This document shows positions 57,293 through 64,000 of a stretch of 64,000 bases of DNA, in pieces. Both the position numbers and the translations under genes were made by a program. Every line of letters begins with the position of its first letter. Within the stretch, counting starts at the first letter, position 1. This DNA comes from Qipengyuania pacifica (GTDB lineage Bacteria > Pseudomonadota > Alphaproteobacteria > Sphingomonadales > Sphingomonadaceae), in NCBI RefSeq assembly GCF_019857205.1, contig NZ_JAHWXO010000007.1, positions 1 through 64,000 on the forward strand. Direction: 5' to 3'. The notes beneath the pieces are model-generated. The model worked only from the letters and a program-made list of their open reading frames with translations. It was not told where the DNA came from and made no database searches.

Positions 57293-57622
57293 TTGCGCAT
57301 CGAACTTGCCGAACATGCATTGGTGGCGCTCGCGATTCAAATCATCGTCGGGCTCCTGACCCGGAACTGGTGGGCGGGAGCGTTGCTTGCGTGTGGTTAT
57401 TTCATTGGGCGGGAATTGGCGCAGGCAGAATATCGGTGGATCGAGCAATTCGGTCATGGCCTCCGAGCCAACGCCCCTTGGTGGGCAGCGTTCGATCTCA
57501 AGGTTTGGACTAAAGCCGACCAGTTCGCCGATGTTATAGGGCCGATCATTGCAACGTCGGCACTGACGTGGGTTATGCTAAGACGTAAAAGACGCCCGCG
57601 CACCCAGCCGAGATGCATTTAG
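57293..57622 (+). CDS. Small membrane protein, unknown function
   Basis: This protein of about 109 residues is not recognised with confidence. It has a hydrophobic N-terminal stretch (ALVALAIQIIVGLLTRNWWAGALLACGYFIG), a middle part with tryptophans (YRWIEQFG, APWWAAFDLKVW) and a C-terminal hydrophobic segment (IGPIIATSALTWVML) with a basic tail. From memory, proteins of this look occur in phages and in proteobacterial genomes, but I cannot confirm this. The start is odd: AAGGAGGG (57285-57292) touches the in-frame TTG at 57293. The gene is 25 bases after the export lipoprotein gene and overlaps the next convergent gene by 4 bases. Confidence 0.65.
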   Translation: MRIELAEHALVALAIQIIVGLLTRNWWAGALLACGYFIGRELAQAEYRWIEQFGHGLRANAPWWAAFDLKVWTKADQFADVIGPIIATSALTWVMLRRKRRPRTQPRCI

Positions 57623-58662
57623 TCGGCTGGACTATCGTCCACAGGTCTACGCATGCCAACATCCTGCCACGGCTGTCCGATGGTCTTTTCGAAGCGATCG
57701 CGGAAGGACCAGAGCCAACCTACGCGCTTCTCGGCTATTCCGGGAATGCTCAGGGGATCCCCGCCCAGCCAAGGCAAGAACGGATTGCGTCGCGCATAAG
57801 ACCAGATCTCGACCCGCTCCCCTGCTTTCTCTGCTGCGCCGCGAGCGTGGAAACCGCCAGTATCTGCTACGACGAGCGTGTTCTCCGGCAGTGCCAGAGC
57901 CTCTGCCGGGGGCAATCCCATTTGCGTCAGGCCTGACGCATCGACGCGTGGCGAACCGCGGGCAGACAAGCGGTCGATGGACTTAGGGTCAGCGAGGCTC
58001 CTCTCGTGCTCCCATTCCAACCGCTTCGGCGTAAAGCGGTGCGAACCTCGAACATAGGTGAAAGGGCCGTCTTCTTTCGCAACCGGATTGAGGAACAGCC
58101 AAGCCTTCATGGAGGCGTGAAAGCTGTCGGCATGAAGAACCTGCTGCGGATCGGTGCCCCCGCCGACGAGGTTGGAAACGATCGTCTGAACGTAATGGAG
58201 CGGCGTAATGCGAAAGCTCGCTACGTAGTGGAATAGCGCGTTGATATCTTTTCTTGCCAAGAACCGCCTTAGGTCCGGAGCCGCCTGGAGCATTTCGGTA
58301 TCGATTGCGATGCGACGCGTGATGGCATCGCCCTGACGCATCTCACGGGCGGGCCATTCGGAGTGCAGGATAGCCTCGCGGAGCTTCCTGAATTCCGCCG
58401 CTGGAACCACGTTTTCGATAACGACGAACCCGTCACGATCGAATGCTTCGCGCCAGTCGCTACGCACATGTTTTGCAAGACGGCGCCTGCGCCACCTGCA
58501 CATCGCATCCGCAAAGCGTACGCGAGCGCGGTGAAGGCCCATTTGATTGAGGCGCTGCGACCCGATCAGAGGATGGTCGAGAAAGCTCTTCGCCGAGGTT
58601 CCCAATTGAAGAACGTGGATCGGCGCCAGCGCGATGGCCTTGGCTTTGTTGATCAAACTCAT
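57619..58662 (-). CDS. Phytanoyl-CoA dioxygenase (PhyH) family 2OG-Fe(II) oxygenase
   Basis: This 347-residue protein has a PhyH-type cupin fold. Iron ligands are H177-x-D179 (VLHADSFH) and H272 (GGFHARG), and R283 (GERVEIW) is a likely 2-oxoglutarate contact. The N-terminal 70 residues are basic and Arg-rich. PhyH-type enzymes in polysaccharide loci are mostly uncharacterised; hydroxylation or other oxidation of a sugar, lipid or nucleotide-sugar is possible. The ATG at 58662 was chosen because the frame above it only shadows kdsA. It ends 13 bases downstream of kdsA, in a kdsA-PhyH transcript. Confidence 0.85.
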   Translation of the reverse strand: MSLINKAKAIALAPIHVLQLGTSAKSFLDHPLIGSQRLNQMGLHRARVRFADAMCRWRRRRLAKHVRSDWREAFDRDGFVVIENVVPAAEFRKLREAILHSEWPAREMRQGDAITRRIAIDTEMLQAAPDLRRFLARKDINALFHYVASFRITPLHYVQTIVSNLVGGGTDPQQVLHADSFHASMKAWLFLNPVAKEDGPFTYVRGSHRFTPKRLEWEHERSLADPKSIDRLSARGSPRVDASGLTQMGLPPAEALALPENTLVVADTGGFHARGAAEKAGERVEIWSYARRNPFLPWLGGDPLSIPGIAEKRVGWLWSFRDRFEKTIGQPWQDVGMRRPVDDSPAD

Positions 58663-58675
58663 GCGGGGAAGACCC

Positions 58676-59521
58676 TTACACCTCGGCCCGCAGCGCATCT
58701 TTGGCGATCTGGTCGATGGCCATGAGTTGGGACACGAGGGATTCGAACCTCTCAAGCGGCAGCGCATTCGGGCCGTCCGAGAGCGCCGAAGCCGGATCAG
58801 GGTGTGCCTCCATGAATACACCGGAGACGCCGGCCGCAACGGCAGCGCGAGCCAGGAGAGGCACATACTGGCTTTGCCCCCCAGAGCGCGAACCCAGCCC
58901 ACCGGGCTGTTGAACCGAATGGGTCGCATCGAATATCACCGGGCAGCCTGTTTCCGCCATGATCGAGAGGCCGCGCATGTCGGATACAAGCGTGTTGTAT
59001 CCGAACGACGTGCCTCTGTCGCAAAGCATGAAATTGTCGGTTTCCTTGCCCGCTGCCGACGCCGCCTGCCGGGCTTTCGTAACGACATTTTGCATGTCGC
59101 CTGGCGCCATGAATTGTGCCTTCTTGATATTGACCGGCTTTCCGCTGGCGGCGACGGCGCCGATGAAGTCGGTTTGCCGGGCGAGAAAGGCAGGAGTCTG
59201 CAGGACGTCAACGACTTCGGCCACGGGGTTGGCCTGATTCGCTTCATGTACATCGGTGAGGACCGGCAGCCCGGTTTCGGCACGAACTTTTTCGAGAATG
59301 CGAAGCCCCTCGTCCAAGCCAGGCCCCCGAAACGAGTCGCCAGACGTACGGTTGGCCTTGTCGAAGGAACTTTTAAAAATCAGCTGCACATCAAGGCGCC
59401 GAGCAATGGCGGCCAAGGTATCCGCAACATGAAGAGAATGTTGTTCGCTTTCGATCACGCACGGCCCGGCAATCACGAATAGCGGGGTTTCTGCCGTTAT
59501 CTTGCGACCACACAGTATCAT
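58676..59521 (-). CDS. kdsA: 3-deoxy-8-phosphooctulonate synthase (KDO-8-P synthase)
   Basis: This 281-residue enzyme condenses PEP with arabinose-5-phosphate to KDO-8-phosphate. The start has AGPCVIES, where C21 is the metal-binding cysteine of the metal-dependent class (E. coli has Asn there). The other ligands can be assigned as H201 (DATHSVQQ), E238 (FMEAHPD) and D249 (SALSDGPN). [12 protein letters not shown] is the usual PEP/A5P site. Divergent from kdsD across a 215-base gap that I see as promoter DNA only. Confidence 0.97.
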   Translation of the reverse strand: MILCGRKITAETPLFVIAGPCVIESEQHSLHVADTLAAIARRLDVQLIFKSSFDKANRTSGDSFRGPGLDEGLRILEKVRAETGLPVLTDVHEANQANPVAEVVDVLQTPAFLARQTDFIGAVAASGKPVNIKKAQFMAPGDMQNVVTKARQAASAAGKETDNFMLCDRGTSFGYNTLVSDMRGLSIMAETGCPVIFDATHSVQQPGGLGSRSGGQSQYVPLLARAAVAAGVSGVFMEAHPDPASALSDGPNALPLERFESLVSQLMAIDQIAKDALRAEV

Positions 59522-59736
59522 TTGTTCAAATCCATTCTCATCGACCGCTCTTTGAGGTGTTTTTACAACGCCCTACCGTAAATCTTGTAGAGTCCGCCCC
59601 AAAAATACATGCTGCTAGAAGTGACCGCTTGACATCACCAGCACCAAGAGGTGAACGAGCCGTTGCGGGCGCCAAAGCGATTTCAAGATACGCGCCCCCT
59701 ACATCGTTTTCCAGAGTTGCGCAGAAATTCCTTTCT

Positions 59737-60723
59737 ATGATCAACGATACAATAGCCTCCGACCACATGGTCTCCGCCCTCAAAACGCTCGAGATCGAAA
59801 TCGGTGGCTTGGAAGATCTGAAAAGTGCTTTCAAGCAGACCGGCCTTGGCGATGCTTTCGAACAGGCAGTGAACGCTTTCGCATCTGCCAAAGGGCGGAT
59901 CATTGTCACCGGGATCGGGAAAAGCGGCCACATCGCCCGCAAGATTGCGGCAACTTTCTGTTCGACCGGCACCTCCGCGCTCTACCTGCATCCGGGAGAA
60001 GCCAGCCACGGCGATCTCGGCGCAATTTCGCGCGATGACGTAGTCTTCGCGATTACATGGTCGGGCACGACACGCGAACTTGGCGACATCGTCAATTATT
60101 GTAGCATGTATCGACTGCCGTTGATCGTGGCGACCGCGAACGGGTCGAGCTGGGTCGGTGAAGCGGCCGATATCTGTCTGACCTTACCCGTCGTGCGGGA
60201 AGCGTGTCCGAACGAGCTTGCACCGACATCATCGACGACCATGCAACTGGTTCTTGGCGACGCGCTTGCTGTCGCCCTGATCGAGGCTCGTGGTTTTTCG
60301 TCCCACAGTTTCGGCCTTTTTCATCCGGGCGGTCGCTTGGGTGCGCAGTTGACGACGCTCGAGAAGGTCATGGGTACGGACGAGGCTTTGCCGCGAGTCA
60401 CCCTCGATGCCACTCTGCGCAGCGCAACGATCGAGATGAGCCGCAAACGCTATGGCTGCACCGCTGTGATCGATGCCGACGAGAAGCTCGTCGGCGCATT
60501 CACCGATGGCGATCTGCGCCGCTGTATCGCAATCCATGATCTCGACGACCCCATCGGAAGCCATATGTCACCGCGTCCGGTCACCGCCGAGCCGTCCATG
60601 CCGGCAGCACAAGCTCTGACCTTGATGAACGATAACGCCGTTTCGGTCCTGTTCGTAACGGACAGCGAAAAGCTGGTCGGCATCGTTCATATGCACGATC
60701 TGGTTCGACTGGGAATCGGCTGA
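59737..60723 (+). CDS. kdsD: Arabinose-5-phosphate isomerase (KdsD/KpsF)
   Basis: This 328-residue enzyme makes arabinose-5-phosphate from ribulose-5-phosphate, the entry to KDO. A SIS domain (about 40-175; TGIGKSGHIARKIAATFCSTG, HPGEASHGDLG, SGTTRELGDIV) is followed by two CBS domains (about 205-328; ending VLFVTDSEKLVGIVHMHDLVRLG). The ATG at 59737 is the family start; the open frame from 59557 has no likeness. Within a capsule locus this corresponds to KpsF. It is followed by kdsB 44 bases later. Confidence 0.96.
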   Translation: MINDTIASDHMVSALKTLEIEIGGLEDLKSAFKQTGLGDAFEQAVNAFASAKGRIIVTGIGKSGHIARKIAATFCSTGTSALYLHPGEASHGDLGAISRDDVVFAITWSGTTRELGDIVNYCSMYRLPLIVATANGSSWVGEAADICLTLPVVREACPNELAPTSSTTMQLVLGDALAVALIEARGFSSHSFGLFHPGGRLGAQLTTLEKVMGTDEALPRVTLDATLRSATIEMSRKRYGCTAVIDADEKLVGAFTDGDLRRCIAIHDLDDPIGSHMSPRPVTAEPSMPAAQALTLMNDNAVSVLFVTDSEKLVGIVHMHDLVRLGIG

Positions 60724-60767
60724 ATTTTCCGTCAGCCGGAGCCGCGGTGCTGGCTGAAAGGATGAGG

Positions 60768-61577
60768 ATGGAAAGCCGCGATCTCATAGTCATACCGGCG
60801 CGGTACGGATCAACCCGGTTGCCCGGTAAGCCCTTAATGGCATTGGCCGGGCGCACTCTGCTAGAGCGTGTGATTGCCAATGCCCGCGAAGCCGCAGACC
60901 TTTGCGGGAATTGCGATTTTGTCGTGGCGACCGACGATGAACGAATTGCAGAACACGCCAATGCACTGGACGCGAGATCCGTCCTGACCGATGCGGCGCT
61001 GGATTCCGGAACGGCCCGGGCACACGCCGCGGCACTGAAATCGGGTAAGCCAAAACGCGTAATTTGCCTGCAGGGTGACGCTCCTTTCATTGCGCCGCAG
61101 ACGATTGGATCGTTGATAAAGATATTACGCGAAGGCAACGCGTCGGTTGCGACGCCGGTATATCAACTGAACTGGGCAAGGCTCGATCGGCTGAGAGCAC
61201 ATAAGCAGACCGCTCCCTTCAGCGGTACCACCTGTGTGAGGGATTCAGAGGGCCATGCTCTCTGGTTTTCCAAATCCATTCTGCCAGCAATGCGCAACGA
61301 GGCAGATCTGCGCAAAATGGATACATCGCCCGTCTGGCAGCACATGGGTCTATATGCGTACACGATCGAGGCGCTGGACTGGTTTGTCGGAAATTCGCCC
61401 GGAACTTACGAGGTCCTGGAAGGGCTCGAACAATTGCGATTTCTCGAACATGGTTGGAAAATTGCGACTGTGCCCGTTGCACCGCCCGAGCACGCGCTGT
61501 CGGGTATCGACACTGCAGCGGACCTTGCCCTCGCGGAAGAAGCGATTGCAAAACTGGGCGACCCTTACCCCGCGTGA
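60768..61577 (+). CDS. kdsB: CMP-KDO synthetase (3-deoxy-manno-octulosonate cytidylyltransferase)
   Basis: This 269-residue enzyme activates KDO as CMP-KDO. The family signature is VIPARYGSTRLPGKPL. ICLQGDAPFI and the C-terminal EALDWFVGNSPGTYEVLEGLEQLRFLEHG are also conserved. The usual QGDEPFI reads QGDAPFI. The ATG at 60768 was chosen, with AAAGGATGAGG just upstream; two further in-frame starts at 60747 and 60762 exist. It corresponds to KpsU of group 2 capsule loci. It precedes a histidine-phosphatase-like gene by 45 bases. Confidence 0.95.
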   Translation: MESRDLIVIPARYGSTRLPGKPLMALAGRTLLERVIANAREAADLCGNCDFVVATDDERIAEHANALDARSVLTDAALDSGTARAHAAALKSGKPKRVICLQGDAPFIAPQTIGSLIKILREGNASVATPVYQLNWARLDRLRAHKQTAPFSGTTCVRDSEGHALWFSKSILPAMRNEADLRKMDTSPVWQHMGLYAYTIEALDWFVGNSPGTYEVLEGLEQLRFLEHGWKIATVPVAPPEHALSGIDTAADLALAEEAIAKLGDPYPA

Positions 61578-61622
61578 GCGGGATGGTTGCGGCACCGGCG
61601 GCAAGCGCTAGAAGCCAGCAGC

Positions 61623-62231
61623 ATGTTCGTCATCGTTCGCCACGGCAACACATTTGAAACCGGCGATCAGCCGCGCAGGATCGGGGCCCGCACCGATCTG
61701 CCCCTAACAGGGCAGGGCATTGAGCAGGCCCGGGCGCTGGGCAGTCATTTCGCCGCCATGGGATGGCAGTTTTCGCGCGTACTCGTTTCTCCGCTCAAGC
61801 GGACCCGGCAGACGGCTGGCGAAATCCTCTCGACGCAGGCGAATTCGCCCGAGCAAGAGTCAGCCGCATTTCTGCGTGAAATCGATCATGGTCCGGACGA
61901 GGACCAGCCCGAAGAGGTAGTCCTTGCCAGAATTGGAGAGGACGCACTCAAAGCATGGGAAACTGGCGCGGTGCCGCCCACGGGATGGAGCGTTGATCGC
62001 GAAGGGCGAATTGCCGCCTGGCGCGACCTTTTCGAAGACGCCGATCCCGGCGAGGCGACATTGCTCGTGACCAGCAATGGTGCGGCGCGGTTTGCATTGA
62101 TGGCGGCGCAAGGTCTTAGCGATGCAGCCAGCACACTACCTTCCCTCAAACTTCCGACGGGCGGCTATGGCGTCATTGGCTGCAGCGATTTGGGGCAATT
62201 ACAGCTCGAAGCCTGGGGAGTGCGCCCATGA
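61623..62231 (+). CDS. Histidine-phosphatase-fold protein lacking the second catalytic His
   Basis: This 202-residue protein has the phosphohistidine motif IVRHGNT (R6, H7), the second-arginine segment SPLKRTRQT (R60/R62) and the acidic segment LREIDHG (E86) of branch 1 histidine phosphatases. Where these enzymes have a second catalytic His (usually VTHGG or VSHGG), this protein has LLVTSNGAARF, so N152 takes the place of that His. It lies between kdsB and the Kdo transferase gene, and its stop overlaps the latter's ATG by 4 bases. KDO-8-P phosphatase (KdsC) is otherwise missing here, so it could fill that role, but this is inference. It might also be a non-catalytic or sugar-phosphate binding protein. 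Confidence 0.85.
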   Translation: MFVIVRHGNTFETGDQPRRIGARTDLPLTGQGIEQARALGSHFAAMGWQFSRVLVSPLKRTRQTAGEILSTQANSPEQESAAFLREIDHGPDEDQPEEVVLARIGEDALKAWETGAVPPTGWSVDREGRIAAWRDLFEDADPGEATLLVTSNGAARFALMAAQGLSDAASTLPSLKLPTGGYGVIGCSDLGQLQLEAWGVRP

Positions 62232-63937
62232 CGCCCCTTCCCACCCCTGCCGCGTCCAGGTTGCTGCGTGCCCCCCCCTTCCCCGGCCTGGCGAATGCCA
62301 TGTATATGTTTTCACCACCGCCCGAGGTGGATGCTCCGACCGGCGACACGCGGACGGCCTTGTTCAGATCCGTCAGCAACGCGCGTGTCGGGGGATCTTA
62401 CTGGAGTGAGCCAATCGCTCCACTTGCTATCGACATGGCCATCAGGCCTCGTTCCGCGTCCGAGGCAGCGGAACTGCGCGCGCGTTTCGGGGCAGAGAAG
62501 ACGATCTGCATCGGACACCCGCATGCATCCCCGCTGAGAACCGCCGCGCTCGATTACGGCGCAGATATCGATCCCTGGGCTGTCCTGTCGCAGACGGGGA
62601 AATTGGTTGCTCATGGTGATGATGAATGGGTCGCACTGGCCACCATCGCCGGTATTCACGTTCAAGTTTTATCGCCAGGCCGTTATGGCGAGCCGGGCGA
62701 CGATGGGGAGACACTGGAGTATAGGGCTGCGATGGCATTGGCCGAGCCAATGCGCGATCCGTTTTCAGATGGCTGGCTCGAACCGGCAAAAGCTATTGAA
62801 CTGCTGGCAGACTGGCGCAGAGTGATCGATGCCAATCGCGGCACCGCGGGGCAGACCATAGTCGCGGCATGCGGGATCAGCTGGTGGAAGCGCGAAGAAA
62901 TCCGCCGGTTCCTTTGGGTGCCAGGCGAACCTTTGAAAATAGCGCGCACTTCAGCGGGCGCCCTGGCCGTTGCCGAGGCGCGTGGCGGCGCATTGGCTGT
63001 CTGGCCATCGCGCATCTCAAAATCCCTCCTCGCAAATGCAGAAAAACGAGGGGTACCGATCGTTCGCGTCGAGGATGGCTTCGTGCGATCGGTTGGCCTT
63101 GGCAGCAATCTGGTGCCTCCATCGTCCGTGATTGTGGACCGGCGTGGTATCCATTTCGATCCCGGCCATCCGAGCGATCTCGAGACGATTTTGCAGAATG
63201 AGGAATTCTCGCACGACCTGATCGAGCGTGCGCGCCTGCTGCGGAAGACGATCGTGGACACGGGCATCAGCAAATATGCGCGAGCAGCGAAGCGAATGGC
63301 CGCGCAGGTCATCGGGACGCGCGAAGGAAGGATCGTTCTGGTACCCGGACAGGTGGAAGACGACATGTCGGTGCTGGCCGGCGGCGGCGGGCTGACATCC
63401 AACCTCGAACTGCTGCGCCGCGTCCGCGCCGAAGAACCCGAAGCACAGATCTGGTGGCGCCCTCATCCCGATGTCGATGCAGGCCACCGCAATGGCCAGG
63501 TCGTGGATGCAGATGCCCTGCAATATGCCGACCGCATCGTGCGTGAAGAAGCGATGGTTGACCTACTCGATGCGGTAGATGCGGTTCATGTACTTACCTC
63601 GCTTTCCGGTTTCGAAGCGCTGCTGCGTGGCAGGGAAGTCATCTGCCATGGCATCCCGTTTTACGCGGGTTGGGGGCTCACACGTGATATGGCGACCACG
63701 CCGCCGCGCAGGTCGCGCAAGCTCTCCCTGGACGAGCTCGTTGCTGGTGTGCTGTTGCTCTATCCCCGTTATCTCGATCCGGTGACAGGCATACCGTGCC
63801 CGCCCGAAGTGCTCGTGAAACGCATGGGTCAACAACAGATGCCCAACCGTCTTGGATGGATCGAACCGGTTCGCCGGTTCCAGGGACGGGTCATGGCGCG
63901 CCACCGCTCACGCGGGCAGAAGAAGGTTCACCGATGA
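62228..63937 (+). CDS. kpsC: KpsC-type beta-Kdo transferase (capsule lipid linker synthesis)
   Basis: This 569-residue protein has one complete KpsC-type module (about 230-555). It shows VRVEDGFVRSVGLGSNLVPP (about 278), LVPGQVEDD, WWRPHPDVDAG, SLSGFEALLRG and GIPFYAGWGLTRD. The first 230 residues resemble only the tail of the first module of E. coli KpsC (HGDDEWVALATIAG). KpsC and KpsS build the poly-Kdo linker on the lipid anchor of group 2 capsules. The start ATG at 62228 overlaps the previous gene (ATGA). Its own end overlaps the next gene as ATGA. KpsS is not seen. Confidence 0.87.
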   Translation: MTPLPTPAASRLLRAPPFPGLANAMYMFSPPPEVDAPTGDTRTALFRSVSNARVGGSYWSEPIAPLAIDMAIRPRSASEAAELRARFGAEKTICIGHPHASPLRTAALDYGADIDPWAVLSQTGKLVAHGDDEWVALATIAGIHVQVLSPGRYGEPGDDGETLEYRAAMALAEPMRDPFSDGWLEPAKAIELLADWRRVIDANRGTAGQTIVAACGISWWKREEIRRFLWVPGEPLKIARTSAGALAVAEARGGALAVWPSRISKSLLANAEKRGVPIVRVEDGFVRSVGLGSNLVPPSSVIVDRRGIHFDPGHPSDLETILQNEEFSHDLIERARLLRKTIVDTGISKYARAAKRMAAQVIGTREGRIVLVPGQVEDDMSVLAGGGGLTSNLELLRRVRAEEPEAQIWWRPHPDVDAGHRNGQVVDADALQYADRIVREEAMVDLLDAVDAVHVLTSLSGFEALLRGREVICHGIPFYAGWGLTRDMATTPPRRSRKLSLDELVAGVLLLYPRYLDPVTGIPCPPEVLVKRMGQQQMPNRLGWIEPVRRFQGRVMARHRSRGQKKVHR

Positions 63938-64000
63938 CCCGTGCGGTTCTGGATATATCGCGGCTGATTTCGCGTGTGCGGCATTCCGGCCCTTCCGGCG
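63934..64000 (+). CDS. Glycosyltransferase, N-terminal fragment cut by the window edge
   Basis: Only 22 residues are visible, beginning MTRAVLDISRLISRVRHSG. This start (LD.SRL.SR....P.G) is like the N-terminus of GT4-type glycosyltransferases found in sphingomonad polysaccharide loci, as far as I recall, so the call is provisional. The ATG overlaps the kpsC stop (ATGA), indicating the operon continues beyond position 64,000. Confidence 0.5.
   Translation, partial: MTRAVLDISRLISRVRHSGPSG

Noticed and set aside
58729-58756. tRNA-like T-loop sequence GGATTCGAACC on the plus strand
   Set aside because: It codes for part of the KdsA C-terminus (ERFESLVSQ). No acceptor stem, anticodon arm or D-arm can be folded around it.
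59629-59651. TTGACA box upstream of kdsD as a sigma-70 promoter
   Set aside because: TTGACA is present at 59629-59634, but no acceptable -10 hexamer follows at 16-18 bases, so I do not list it as a promoter.

Overview
The window looks like a chromosomal segment of an alphaproteobacterium, most likely Sphingomonadales (Erythrobacteraceae: Erythrobacter, Altererythrobacter or Qipengyuania type). This is inferred from high GC content, frequent GTG and TTG starts, the secB / Tim44-like / mltA / smr neighbourhood and the style of the proteins. No rRNA, CRISPR array, insertion sequence or phage integrase was seen. No gap between genes exceeds about 300 bases.

Positions 1-33,650 are conserved housekeeping DNA. 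It holds a tRNA-Gln, exopolyphosphatase and RlmE, a membrane-bound cytochrome c, prephenate dehydratase, a secreted isoaspartyl peptidase, a TM-helix-repeat channel-like protein, a ZntB-type transporter, IspG, a retropepsin-like protease and two L,D-transpeptidase-type enzymes that converge. Next come a DMT transporter, aconitase with a rhodanese lipoprotein, a 2OG-Fe(II) oxygenase, a low-complexity surface protein with a PEP-CTERM-like tail, ruvA/ruvB with a GFA-family gene between them, and chorismate synthase. A peroxide-defence block (ahpC, ahpF, katG) follows, then smr/mltA/Tim44-like opposite secB, murJ, trpS, a DUF4136 lipoprotein and dut.

Positions 33,835-64,000 form one large surface-polysaccharide locus that runs off the right edge. 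It starts with a dTDP-L-rhamnose operon (rfbA-C-D-B), followed by a GT2 glycosyltransferase and a DUF5672 protein. An ABC capsule exporter (kpsE, kpsM, kpsT) comes next. The variable middle has large multidomain glycosyltransferases, a coiled-coil protein, a methyltransferase and a GT4-methyltransferase fusion. wecB and wecC (UDP-ManNAc and UDP-ManNAcA supply), another GT2 and a BexD/KpsD-like outer-membrane export lipoprotein follow. The right part makes and uses KDO: kdsA, kdsD, kdsB, a histidine-phosphatase-fold protein and a KpsC-type Kdo transferase, with a PhyH-type oxygenase nearby.

Together these predict a KDO-anchored, ABC-exported (group 2 type) capsule that may contain rhamnose and ManNAcA. 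The most interesting points are: a KDO pathway embedded in a capsule locus in a lineage known for lacking LPS; no kdsC, with a histidine-phosphatase-like protein lacking one catalytic His in its place; a tandem repeat (YPDV...HYL...G) shared by three neighbouring proteins; and duplicated, fused glycosyltransferases.
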